DNA of 64,000 bases from UBA6107 sp964459385 (GTDB lineage: Bacteria > Chloroflexota > Anaerolineae > Anaerolineales > Anaerolineaceae). The stretch spans positions 258,706 through 322,705 of the forward strand of contig CAYWLG010000002.1 of assembly GCA_964459385.1 (NCBI GenBank). Direction: 5' to 3'. This document shows, one piece after another, positions 8,051-15,889 of this stretch. Position 1 is the stretch's first letter, and each line of letters begins with the position of its first letter. The position numbers and the translations under genes are program-made. Below the pieces are notes generated by a model. That model had not been told where the DNA came from, made no database searches, and was given only the letters and a program-made list of their open reading frames with translations.

Positions 8051-8198
8051 CATTCTGCCTCCAAAAAAGGTTGACTGGATTATGCCCGCAAAAGCCGATT
8101 GATGCAAGCATGGATCGAGCCTTTTCCTTAATGATTAATTAAGAATTATTTGATAAAAATCGTCGTAATAGTTATAATTTCTTTAGGAGGAACACACT

Positions 8199-8948
8199 AT
8201 GGTAATCAACTTGTACACCCCCGCTCCCGATTTTACCCTGCCCTCTCACCTGGACAAATCGGTGACCCTCAGTCAATTAAAAGGCAAGAACGTGGTTCTG
8301 GCCTTCTTCCCGCTCACTTTCACCCCGGTCTGCTCCAGCCAGATTCCGGCCTACGAAGCCGAATTGGCCAAATTCACCGTGCTCGACACCCAGATTTTGG
8401 CCATCAGTGTAGACAACACTGCCAGTCAAAAGGCCTGGGCCTCCAGCATGGGGGGCATTAACTACCCCATCTTGAGCGATTTCTGGCCGCACGGCGCCGT
8501 GGCACAAAAATACGGCGTTTTACGGGCCGAGGGATACAATGAACGGGCCGTGATCGTCATTGATAAAGAGGGCATCGTACGCTACGCCGATGTGCATGAC
8601 ATCGACAGCGCCCCCAGCAATCAGGAGTTGCGCAAGGTACTGCGCGAGATTGACCCCAGCGTACGCAACCGCCCCGAAGAAGAACCGGTCAATGACCGCC
8701 CCCTGCCGCACGGCGGCGTGGTCATGTACTGCACCCCCTGGTGCCCCGATTGCAAGAAAGCACGTACACTGCTCACCCAAAACAGCATCCCCTTTACCGA
8801 AGTGGACATATCGAGCAACCAAAAAGCGGCCGCCCAGGTGGAGTTGTGGGCAGGCGGATACCGCACCACCCCCACTTTCGATATTGATGGTACCATTCTC
8901 GTTGACTATGACGAAAGGGCTTTGAAACAGGTGCTGAAACTGGCATGA
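8199..8948 (+). CDS. Peroxiredoxin (AhpE/Bcp-like) fused to a glutaredoxin/mycoredoxin-like domain
   Basis: The 249-residue protein joins two thiol-redox domains. Residues 1-150 are a peroxiredoxin with FPLTFTPVC: Cys45 is the peroxidatic cysteine in the PxxxT/SxxC motif. No second cysteine follows where 2-Cys enzymes have a resolving residue. After a short linker, residues about 170-249 are a glutaredoxin-fold domain with YCTPWCPDCKKA (Cys178, Cys182, Cys185) and a TTPTF cis-proline region. In mycobacteria AhpE is reduced by a separate mycoredoxin, so the fusion would tie a peroxidase to its own reductant. The start has AGGAGG upstream. The next gene overlaps its stop (ATGA), so the two are co-translated. 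Confidence 0.9.
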   Translation: MVINLYTPAPDFTLPSHLDKSVTLSQLKGKNVVLAFFPLTFTPVCSSQIPAYEAELAKFTVLDTQILAISVDNTASQKAWASSMGGINYPILSDFWPHGAVAQKYGVLRAEGYNERAVIVIDKEGIVRYADVHDIDSAPSNQELRKVLREIDPSVRNRPEEEPVNDRPLPHGGVVMYCTPWCPDCKKARTLLTQNSIPFTEVDISSNQKAAAQVELWAGGYRTTPTFDIDGTILVDYDERALKQVLKLA

Positions 8949-9430
8949 ATCCATCCACACAGGCCAAAACCACTTCCCGGCTGGGACGAATTTTGTTGAT
9001 CACGGCCGGCATGCTCTGCCTGGTCGTGGGCACCATCGGCATCTTTTTGCCCATCCTGCCCACGACCGTGTTTTACTTGTTGGCTGCCGCTGCCTTCGCG
9101 CGCAGTTCTGACCGGCTTTACAATTGGATCATGAACCATCGCTTGTTTGGGCGCCTCATCCGCAATTACCGCCTTTATCACGCCGTGCCCATGCAGACCA
9201 AAGTGATTTCGCTGGCCTTTTTGTGGCTGACCATCGGTGCCTCTGCGATCTTCGCGGCGCATCAATGGTGGCTGCGCGCCCTGTTAGTTGTCATTGCCAT
9301 TGGGGTGAGCTGGCACATTCTGGCGCTCAAAACGCTCACCACCGAGATGGAAGCCGAGGTCGCCCGCCGCGATTCTGAAGCGAACCGGACGGCTCATTCA
9401 AGCACAGAAACGATTCAAGAGCCCGACTGA
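8945..9430 (+). CDS. DUF454 (YbaN-like) inner-membrane protein
   Basis: A 161-residue membrane protein matching the YbaN/DUF454 pattern: an N-terminal helix with GIFLPILPTTVFYLLAAAAF, the SSDRLYNWIMNHRLFG block, then two further membrane helices and a charged C-terminal tail of about 25 residues. The family has no proven function. It overlaps the preceding peroxiredoxin fusion by four bases (ATGA), suggesting translational coupling. Confidence 0.85.
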   Translation: MNPSTQAKTTSRLGRILLITAGMLCLVVGTIGIFLPILPTTVFYLLAAAAFARSSDRLYNWIMNHRLFGRLIRNYRLYHAVPMQTKVISLAFLWLTIGASAIFAAHQWWLRALLVVIAIGVSWHILALKTLTTEMEAEVARRDSEANRTAHSSTETIQEPD

Positions 9431-9451
9431 GCGGCATTGCCCAAATCGTGG

Positions 9452-9457
9452 TATAAC
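9452..9457 (+). promoter_or_regulatory. -10 box immediately before the YcgN-like start (leaderless transcript?)
   Basis: TATAAC ends six bases before the ATG at 9464 and no ribosome binding site is seen, so RNA would begin at or very near the start codon. The -35 region is not clear. Confidence 0.4.
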
Positions 9458-9463
9458 CGACCC

Positions 9464-9898
9464 ATGCCGCCATTTTGGAAAGAAAAGAAACTCGAAGAAA
9501 TGACCCCCGCCGAATGGGAGTCACTTTGCGATGGCTGCGCCAAGTGCTGCCTCATCAAGTTCGAGGATGAGGACACCGGCCGCATCTATCACACCAACGT
9601 GGTGTGCGAACTGCTCGATATCTATCATTGCCGCTGCACCCGCTATGCAGAGCGCTCCGTGCTGGTGCCCACCTGCTTGACGCTGAACCCCAAACTCATT
9701 CACGAATTGAAATGGATGCCCGAGACCTGTGCCTACCGCCTGCTGGCCGAGGGCAAAGACCTGCCCGTCTGGCACCCACTGGTCAGCGGTGACCCCAAGA
9801 CCGTGCACAAGGCCGGCATCTCTGTGCGCGGCAAAGTGGTCTCAGCCAAAGATGTAGCCGAAGAAGACCTCTTCGATTATGTCGTGGATGACGATTAA
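9464..9898 (+). CDS. YcgN-like cysteine-cluster protein (UPF0260)
   Basis: A 144-residue soluble protein of the UPF0260/YkgJ class, named for a conserved cysteine set thought to bind a metal or Fe-S centre. Visible signatures are WESLCDGCAKCCL, a DTGRIYHTNVVCELLD block, CRCTRY, PTCLTL and a final PETCAYRLL. The function is unknown. The ATG at 9464 (MPPFWKEKK) matches family N-termini; a TTG nine codons upstream is possible but overlaps the likely promoter. It follows the DUF454 gene in the same direction by 33 bases. Confidence 0.9.
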   Translation: MPPFWKEKKLEEMTPAEWESLCDGCAKCCLIKFEDEDTGRIYHTNVVCELLDIYHCRCTRYAERSVLVPTCLTLNPKLIHELKWMPETCAYRLLAEGKDLPVWHPLVSGDPKTVHKAGISVRGKVVSAKDVAEEDLFDYVVDDD

Positions 9899-9936
9899 CT
9901 TTTCCCCCTGCAAACATTCCAATTCACTCTGACAAT

Positions 9937-10683
9937 TTAGCCGCGATCTGCTTGGCCACCGTTCAACAGTGCCTGGATCGGACGCATCACTTCTTGCCGC
10001 GCCCACAGGTCCAATTCAGCTTTAGAAAGACCGTCTGGCGGGTTTAGTTTCCACGGCCGGCCAAAAGATACGTACAGCGCCCCGTTCGCTTCATAAACGG
10101 CAGCCGGCAGCAGGGTCACACCCATTTGCTGCAAATGGAGCACAAACCGACCCACCCCCGCGGGCGGCAGGCGCAAGTGGCCGTCCTGAGAATCCATTCC
10201 TTCTGGCGTCAGCCCCAGAATCGAGTCGGGGTGAAGGCGCAAGCGCTCGATCACGCCGCGCACCCCGGCACTTCTGCTCTGTGGGGTGGAATGGCCGGGT
10301 GTCATGGTGGGCATGGGAGAAAAATCATAGGCAAGGGTAATGCTCTTCAACACAAAACGCATGAGCGGCCGCAGCAAAAAAGCCAGTGGGTTCCCTTCAA
10401 ACAGCCATTCATTCGACAGGATCCAGTGCACTTCGCCGCTAAAAACGGCGGAAATGGCCAGCGCGATCCAGGCCGTGTTGAACCCTTCTCGATGAAAATG
10501 GTTAGCGGTGATCAGAAGCGGGCGCTCCGCAGGCAGGTTCCCCAACCCCTCATAAAGAATGGCCGGGCGAACCTGACCGCACAGGCGCACCGAATCGTCA
10601 TGAAAAGATCGCTTGCGGCCAAAAAGCCGCGCCAGCAGGGTCTTCAAAACAGTGGGGTTTATATCCGGGTAATTTGGGGGCAC
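9937..10683 (-). CDS. PlsC-like 1-acylglycerol-3-phosphate acyltransferase domain protein
   Basis: A 248-residue protein with the two blocks of the glycerolipid acyltransferase fold: ITANHFHREGFNT (the NHxxxxD/E region; here His and Glu/Arg spacing is slightly unusual) and GLTPEGMDSQDG (the PEGT-like substrate block). It probably moves an acyl chain onto a phospholipid precursor or related acceptor; the acceptor cannot be read from sequence. A helix around residues 60-110 may contact the membrane. The start is GTG at 10683 with no ribosome binding site but with TAAAAT six bases upstream, so the mRNA may be leaderless. It diverges from the aldolase gene. Confidence 0.65.
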   Translation of the reverse strand: MPPNYPDINPTVLKTLLARLFGRKRSFHDDSVRLCGQVRPAILYEGLGNLPAERPLLITANHFHREGFNTAWIALAISAVFSGEVHWILSNEWLFEGNPLAFLLRPLMRFVLKSITLAYDFSPMPTMTPGHSTPQSRSAGVRGVIERLRLHPDSILGLTPEGMDSQDGHLRLPPAGVGRFVLHLQQMGVTLLPAAVYEANGALYVSFGRPWKLNPPDGLSKAELDLWARQEVMRPIQALLNGGQADRG

Positions 10684-10803
10684 AGAACAATTTTAGCAGC
10701 AGTTGGGCCAGGCGGCCTTCTTCTGCCAAGGGGCATTTTCCCGGCCAAACTCAGCCGGCAAGCTTCCTCAAAAGCTCTTTGATCCCAAGATCGGCTGAAA
10801 AAT

Positions 10804-10832
10804 TTTCCATCTCAGGCCTAACAGAGTATAAT
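10804..10832 (+). promoter_or_regulatory. Likely promoter of the aldolase gene
   Basis: TTTCCA (10804-10809), 17 bases, then a perfect TATAAT (10827-10832), about 60 bases before the start codon. Confidence 0.6.
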
Positions 10833-10894
10833 TATCCTGAATTTGTCTATATCAGTCCTCCCCTCGAGGGAGATAAATATATAAGGAGAACGCC

Positions 10895-11842
10895 ATGATC
10901 GTTACAACCAAGAAATTATTTGAAGCAGCTTATGGTAAGTATGCAATTGGTGCCTACAACATCAATAACCTCGAACAAATAATGGGGTTGTTCCGGGGTA
11001 ACCTCGATAGTGAAGCCCCCTTCATTATCCAGATCAGCAAAGGGGCCCGTGCTTACACCGATAAGATCATGCTCGAAGGCCTCATCCGCAGTGCCGACCA
11101 GGTCTTCCCCTCGGCCATTTTTGCCGTCCATCTCGATCATGGAGACGAAGAATCCTGCTATGACTGTATCAACAGTGGCTTCTATTCATCGGTCATGATC
11201 GACGCCTCCGCCGAACCCTTTGAGAAGAACGTCGAGATCACCAAACGTGTGGTCGAGGCCGCTCACAAAAAGGGTATCGTCGTCGAAGCCGAACTCGGCC
11301 AGTTGGGTGGCGTAGAAGAACACGTCAAAGTGGACGAAGCCAATGCCAAACTCACCGATCCTGCCCAGGCCAAGAAGTTCGTCGAACTCACCGGCTGCGA
11401 TTCCCTCGCCTGCGCCATCGGCACCAGTCACGGGGCCTTCAAGTTCAGTGGCTCACAGGGCCTGCACTTCGACGTCCTCGCCGAGATTCAGAAGAACCTG
11501 CCCGGTTTTCCGCTGGTCATGCACGGCTCCAGCTCCGTCCCACAAGAAGAGGTCGCCCGCATCAATGCTGCCGGTGGTAACCTCAAGGGCGCCAAGGGTG
11601 TGGATGCCGATCAGTTCCTGCCCGCTGCCAAGCTCGGCGTCACCAAGATCAATATCGACACCGACGGCCGTCTGGTCTGGACGCGCGTACACCGCGAATA
11701 CTTCAATGAGCACCCCGAAAACTTCGACCTGCGCCCAGTTGGCAAGATCTTCATGAGCGAATATGCCAAATTCATCGCCGCCAAAAACGTCAAACTCGGC
11801 TCTGCCGGTCAGCTTGAAATAGTACGCAAACTGCTTGTGTAA
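10895..11842 (+). CDS. fba: Class II fructose-bisphosphate aldolase
   Basis: Zn2+-dependent aldolase of glycolysis and gluconeogenesis, cleaving fructose 1,6-bisphosphate to two triose phosphates. The 315-residue protein has GAYNINNLEQ at the N-terminus, the HLDHGDEE segment with the catalytic aspartate and a zinc histidine, the EAELGQLGGVEE metal/loop region, GTSHGAF, LVMHGSSSVPQEE and the phosphate-binding NIDTDGRL. Class II members acting on tagatose- or ketose-bisphosphates look similar, so the exact substrate is inferred. AAGGAG lies just before the ATG. A strong bidirectional terminator follows. Confidence 0.93.
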   Translation: MIVTTKKLFEAAYGKYAIGAYNINNLEQIMGLFRGNLDSEAPFIIQISKGARAYTDKIMLEGLIRSADQVFPSAIFAVHLDHGDEESCYDCINSGFYSSVMIDASAEPFEKNVEITKRVVEAAHKKGIVVEAELGQLGGVEEHVKVDEANAKLTDPAQAKKFVELTGCDSLACAIGTSHGAFKFSGSQGLHFDVLAEIQKNLPGFPLVMHGSSSVPQEEVARINAAGGNLKGAKGVDADQFLPAAKLGVTKINIDTDGRLVWTRVHREYFNEHPENFDLRPVGKIFMSEYAKFIAAKNVKLGSAGQLEIVRKLLV

Positions 11843-11864
11843 TTGACTTAGTCAAAAAAGAAAA

Positions 11865-11893
11865 AGGCTGTCTGAAAAGTTTTCAGGCAGCCT
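11865..11893. terminator. Bidirectional terminator between fba and the convergent membrane gene
   Basis: Near-perfect 14-bp stem (11865-11878 with 11880-11893) containing one mismatch, flanked by A-rich sequence on the left and TCTTTTATT on the right, so it can end transcripts from both sides. Confidence 0.8.
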
Positions 11894-11920
11894 CTTTTAT
11901 TACTGATCAATCCGCAAAAA

Positions 11921-13993
11921 TCATTCCTGGGGCAAGAGGGCCGTGCATTCAAATTGGGCGTCTAACGTCTGATAAGCATTTTGTACGTTTGTATCGACAG
12001 ATAGTTCCTTCGCGATGCGCGCCCAGTTATCACACAGAAAGAGCTCCACCCGCGGATCTTTATTGTCTGCATCCAGAGTCAACTGCAGAGCAGAATCTAA
12101 ATCCCCTTCATGAATAAATGCCTCAATGAACGGCATGATCTCCGTTTGATTATCCTGTTTATACCCCTTTGCCAGTGCTTCGTCGTACAACTGAATTACG
12201 CCTGCCCAATCGCCTGATTGTCTAGCGAGGTCTGCCTTCTCATAGAAGTAGCACCAGGTGTTTCTATTTTCGCTGCCAAACAAATCTTGAGAGAAGTCCA
12301 GCCCCGTTTTCTGTGGGTTAATGCGTGTCAAGTTTGAAGCCCCCAGAGCATTGATCGTATCTTCACCTAAAAACGGATTGTAACGATCCTTTTCGGTAAG
12401 CACCCAAACGCACTGGGGAGAATCAGAATGCCAGCCAAGAACCAGGCTATCTTTGCTATTTGCACGATAGGTTGAATAGTAACGTCCTTGCTGAATAGGA
12501 ATGCCTTCTGCCAGTTCATCAATCTTCCCAGGAAAATATTTACTGAGAGTCAAGAACCAGTAATCTAGTTCAGTTTGCCCCTTGGTGGAGGGGTAAAGTA
12601 GGTTGATCGCATACGAAGTAGGATATACCCCAAATTTAGAAATAAATTCATTATCGGATAGCAGGGTTGTCTCTGACTCAATGTAGGGGGCCCGCCAGTA
12701 AAGCTGAGAAAAGAAGCGATTCGCGTAAACAGATGACCAACGATAATCATTTGTCACCAAAAAATTGTGCCCAACCGAAAAACCGATCAAGATCACAAAA
12801 ATGATTTCGCGTTTTAACCGCTGTTGGCCGGTTAGCCAACTGATCAAACCAACCACGAATAGGCTTGCCGAAAACATGGCTGGCAAGCCAAACCGGTCAT
12901 TCCAAATGCCACTGGCGTCGCTGACCGACCGCAAAATGATCCAACCAGGCAAACACCCAAAGATAATACCGGCCAAACCCATCAAGAGCATATCCCTATT
13001 GAAATGATCTTTTTGCTCTCCAGTCGTTTCTTTATGGCGTCTTTCCCATAAAAGAAACAGCACTGGGGCAATGATCACAATAGCCGTCAGAAAAATAGTC
13101 AAAACACTGGAAGGTACTGAAAAGTCAAAGTTCTCAACGCTAAAGACCTGATACCAAACATTCAAAATGATGTAAAGGATGTCTTTAGTGAAGAGCGTTA
13201 AGAAACTGATCAGCGTCGCGCCGGGCTGCGAAAGGAAATTTGTCAACAACACCGGCGTTGTATCTGCCCGCAAATTCTTCATGATGAACAAGCGCCAAAC
13301 AATGTAGAAAAATGCCAGGCCGAGAAAGGGCAGCCAATTTACCAGCGTCTTTTTCAAGCGGGCCTTAATTGCTGCTACGTTTGGCAATGCAAACCACAGG
13401 AAGAAGGGACGCAAAAATTCGACGCCGATGAAATTTTCGTACGTAAATAAATTAGGAACATCCACGAGGATCGAGAGCACAAAAAACCATACCCTATATT
13501 TTGGCTTTTTGATCCCCAGCACCATCAAATAGATGGACAGCATGAAGAGCACATAACAGGCCCAGTGAGCAATAAAAGTGAGGCCCATTGACTGCTGGTT
13601 GAATAATGGAAAAACACAAAAGAGTGCCGCGGCCCAGCCGGCTTCACGGCGATGTTCTGGCCAGATCTGGCATAAGGTGAGCCAAAAAAATACACCCACC
13701 AGCCATCGCATCAGATAATTCGCCAAATGCCAAAGAAAAGGATTCGTTCCCCAGAGGGAATAAAAGAAAAGATCAGGCCAATACCCAAAAGGGCGCCCAT
13801 CATACAGAAAATACTGCTTAATTCCTTCCGATCCATGTTTTACAAGCGCGAACAGTTGCGGCCAGTCATCCAGGTAAAAACCTAGTTTTGGCGACAGGAG
13901 AGCAAAACTGACCAGGGTCAGTGCCAAAGTGACCAGCGGAACAAAAAAATTTCTTTTGAGGGTATCAACCAGCATTTCTTTTTTATCTAACAT
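11921..13993 (-). CDS. Large polytopic membrane protein, GT-C-like glycosyltransferase candidate
   Basis: A 690-residue protein with about 11-12 hydrophobic helices in its first 430 residues and a soluble C-terminal half. Near the start is LGFYLDDWPQLF; an acidic pair in the first loop is typical of GT-C enzymes that use lipid-linked sugars, but no family-specific motif was recognised. The C-terminal ~100 residues look helical and repeat-like (WAGVIQLYDEALAKGY, GDLDSALQLTLDADNKDP), resembling TPR units. The start may be the first or the seventh codon (both Met). Base composition is more AT-rich than its neighbours, possibly acquired. It stands alone and converges on fba. Confidence 0.6.
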   Translation of the reverse strand: MLDKKEMLVDTLKRNFFVPLVTLALTLVSFALLSPKLGFYLDDWPQLFALVKHGSEGIKQYFLYDGRPFGYWPDLFFYSLWGTNPFLWHLANYLMRWLVGVFFWLTLCQIWPEHRREAGWAAALFCVFPLFNQQSMGLTFIAHWACYVLFMLSIYLMVLGIKKPKYRVWFFVLSILVDVPNLFTYENFIGVEFLRPFFLWFALPNVAAIKARLKKTLVNWLPFLGLAFFYIVWRLFIMKNLRADTTPVLLTNFLSQPGATLISFLTLFTKDILYIILNVWYQVFSVENFDFSVPSSVLTIFLTAIVIIAPVLFLLWERRHKETTGEQKDHFNRDMLLMGLAGIIFGCLPGWIILRSVSDASGIWNDRFGLPAMFSASLFVVGLISWLTGQQRLKREIIFVILIGFSVGHNFLVTNDYRWSSVYANRFFSQLYWRAPYIESETTLLSDNEFISKFGVYPTSYAINLLYPSTKGQTELDYWFLTLSKYFPGKIDELAEGIPIQQGRYYSTYRANSKDSLVLGWHSDSPQCVWVLTEKDRYNPFLGEDTINALGASNLTRINPQKTGLDFSQDLFGSENRNTWCYFYEKADLARQSGDWAGVIQLYDEALAKGYKQDNQTEIMPFIEAFIHEGDLDSALQLTLDADNKDPRVELFLCDNWARIAKELSVDTNVQNAYQTLDAQFECTALLPQE

Positions 13994-14172
13994 TTGGATT
14001 TATATCCCCATTCTGGGTAGAGTGATTTAATCGCTTTGTTATTTTAAATCCCTTTTCTTGTTTCTCAAAGTGGAGAAATATGTTTGGCTTCTTGCTGTTT
14101 TTATATCAAATCCGTGATTTTTTGAGATTTATATTTTAAAAAATTAGATTTCTTAAAATATTATGAAAGTAC

Positions 14173-14201
14173 TTGTAATTGCCAACAAGAAGTTGTATAA
14201 A
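14173..14201 (+). promoter_or_regulatory. Promoter of the 37-aa membrane peptide unit
   Basis: TTGTAA (14173-14178), exactly 17 bases, TATAAA (14196-14201). It sits in the AT-rich 530-base gap between two larger genes. Confidence 0.65.
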
Positions 14202-14224
14202 CTTCACTTATAAGGTTAAGGCAA

Positions 14225-14338
14225 ATGATATTCACCCTCGCAGTTTATTTTATGATTATGTGGTTGCTTGCTATTATTCTTGTGATGGCAGGGAATTACC
14301 CCGTTAGGTTGGCGAAAGTGAAGAGTAAAAGGTCTTAG
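14225..14338 (+). CDS. 37-aa single-helix membrane peptide
   Basis: The ORF encodes one strongly hydrophobic helix (residues 2-22, beginning MIFTLAVYF) followed by GNYPVRLAKVKSKRS, a basic tail that would stay in the cytoplasm. It has its own promoter 24 bases upstream, purine-rich ribosome binding sequence (AAGG twice within 13 bases of the ATG) and a strong terminator 26 bases after the stop, so it forms a complete one-gene unit. No family was recognised. Size and layout resemble small membrane regulators or type I toxin-like peptides, but no antisense partner was found. It could be a real short gene or a non-coding RNA carrying a chance ORF. Confidence 0.55.
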   Translation: MIFTLAVYFMIMWLLAIILVMAGNYPVRLAKVKSKRS

Positions 14339-14364
14339 ACCTGAACTTAGAAGAAAAATAAAAG

Positions 14365-14397
14365 CCACCTAACACAGGTGGTTTTTTATTTTTTTAT
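14365..14397 (+). terminator. Terminator of the small-peptide unit
   Basis: Stem CCACCT / AGGTGG (14365-14381) with a five-base loop, followed by TTTTTT and a second T-rich stretch; A-rich on the left. The rest of the 13994-14521 gap is AT-rich with no other feature seen. Confidence 0.85.
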
Positions 14398-14521
14398 CCC
14401 GGTTAAGTCCATTTTTGGGAGGTCCCGTTTATTTACAAAATTGAATTTTTCTGCAAGCAATACGCCAAGTACCAGATGTAGTTAAAAACGCAGTAATTAC
14501 TCAATAAGGAGAAGTTGAAAA

Positions 14522-15796
14522 ATGAAGAAAGCCATGAAAGTTTTGTTTGTCTTGACGGTCGTCGCCATGATGGCCGCAGCCTGCGCACCCGCCGCTGCGA
14601 CCGAAGCGCCCGCCGCCACCGAGGCCCCGGCCGCTACTGCTGAAGTAACCGAAGCCGCCGCTGCCCCCGAAGCCGTTTGCGCTACCGATGAATTTGGTTG
14701 CGCGTCATTTGCACCGGGCGAGACTGTGAAGATCGGCATGGGAGCCCCCATGACCGGTGGTAACGCCTCCTACGGTATCGACATCTCCCAGGGCGCAACA
14801 ATCGCCGTGCAGGATGCCGGTGATGTTCAGGGTTGGAAGTTCGAATTGGTCGCCGAGGATGATGGTGGGACTGCCGAAGGCGGCGCTGCTGTAGCCAACA
14901 AGTTCGTTTCCGATCCCTCGATCGTCGCAGTTGCCGGCCACATTTTCTCTGGTGCCACCGCTGCTGCCATGCCGATCTATGAAAAAGCCGGCGTTCCCAT
15001 GCTCTCCCCCTCCGCAACCAATCCCGCTTTGACCACCCAGGGTTCAAAAGTCTTCAACCGCATTGCCTTCACTGATATCAACCAGGGCAAAGCCGCTGCT
15101 GACTATTTGTTCAATACCTTGGGCGTCAAGAAATTGGCCCTGCTGCACGACGGTTCTGACTATGGTAAAGGCCTTGCCGACATCGTAGCCGAACAGTTCA
15201 CTGCCGATGGTGGCGAAGTTCTCGTTGAACAGGCCATCACCCCAGGTGAAACCGACTACACCGCCGTTCTGTCTGCTGTTGCTTCCAAATCTCCGGATGC
15301 CGTTTACTTCGGTGGCTACACCGCTGAAGGCGCCATCGTTGCCAATCAGATGAAACAGACTGGCCTCGAGAACGCTATCTTCTTCGGTGATGATGGTACC
15401 TACGGTGCCGACTTCCTGTCCCGCACCGGCGCCAACGGTGAAGGCGCTTATGCCTCCATCGCCCCCGCCAGCCCCGATAGCGACGCCAAAGCAACCTTCA
15501 ACGCAGCTTACCTCGATCAGTTCGGTAAAGAAGCCGGTTCGCTCTCTCCGTACACCTGGGCCGGTTACGACTCCGCTGCCGCCCTGGCCGCTGTGATCAA
15601 ATCGGTTGCCTTTGTTGGTTCTGATGGCAAACTGTATGTGCCGCGCACCGCTTTGATGACCGCCGTCCGCACCATGACCAGCTACGTTGGCCTTTCCGGT
15701 ACCTTTAGCTGCAATGACATCGGCGAATGCAACACCGATAAACCTCAGTTCGTCGTCGTCAAAGACGGTGAATGGGTAACCGCTGAAGTTCAGTAA
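14522..15796 (+). CDS. Branched-chain amino acid ABC transporter substrate-binding lipoprotein
   Basis: A periplasmic-type binding protein (Peripla_BP_6, LivJ/LivK-like) of 424 residues, anchored as a lipoprotein: a signal peptide ends in MMAAAC with the lipidated Cys near residue 21, then an Ala/Thr/Glu/Pro linker of about 30 residues. The mature part starts VKIGMGAPMTGGNASYG and contains the usual DDGGT, SPSATNP, LLHDGSDYGKG and the PDAVYFGGYTAEGA blocks. It captures the ligand (branched-chain or related amino acids, or other small solutes in this family) for the LivHMGF complex encoded next. AAGGAG precedes the ATG. Confidence 0.92.
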   Translation: MKKAMKVLFVLTVVAMMAAACAPAAATEAPAATEAPAATAEVTEAAAAPEAVCATDEFGCASFAPGETVKIGMGAPMTGGNASYGIDISQGATIAVQDAGDVQGWKFELVAEDDGGTAEGGAAVANKFVSDPSIVAVAGHIFSGATAAAMPIYEKAGVPMLSPSATNPALTTQGSKVFNRIAFTDINQGKAAADYLFNTLGVKKLALLHDGSDYGKGLADIVAEQFTADGGEVLVEQAITPGETDYTAVLSAVASKSPDAVYFGGYTAEGAIVANQMKQTGLENAIFFGDDGTYGADFLSRTGANGEGAYASIAPASPDSDAKATFNAAYLDQFGKEAGSLSPYTWAGYDSAAALAAVIKSVAFVGSDGKLYVPRTALMTAVRTMTSYVGLSGTFSCNDIGECNTDKPQFVVVKDGEWVTAEVQ

Positions 15797-15830
15797 GTCC
15801 CCCTTGTAAGTCTCGTTTTGGCATTACGAT

Positions 15831-15857
15831 GGTCGGGGAGCGCACCACTCCCCGACC
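15831..15857 (+). repeat. Intergenic hairpin between binding protein and permease genes
   Basis: Perfect 10-bp stem GGTCGGGGAG / CTCCCCGACC with a 7-base loop and no T-run. Such hairpins commonly protect the upstream mRNA so that binding protein is made in excess over the membrane subunits. Confidence 0.7.
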
Positions 15858-15889
15858 AAATCTACGAAAGAAAGGCATTTATTGCCACC

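Noticed and set aside
10126..10782. A 218-codon plus-strand frame over the acyltransferase
   Set aside because: Antisense to a gene with clear acyltransferase motifs, and composition is typical of a shadow frame.
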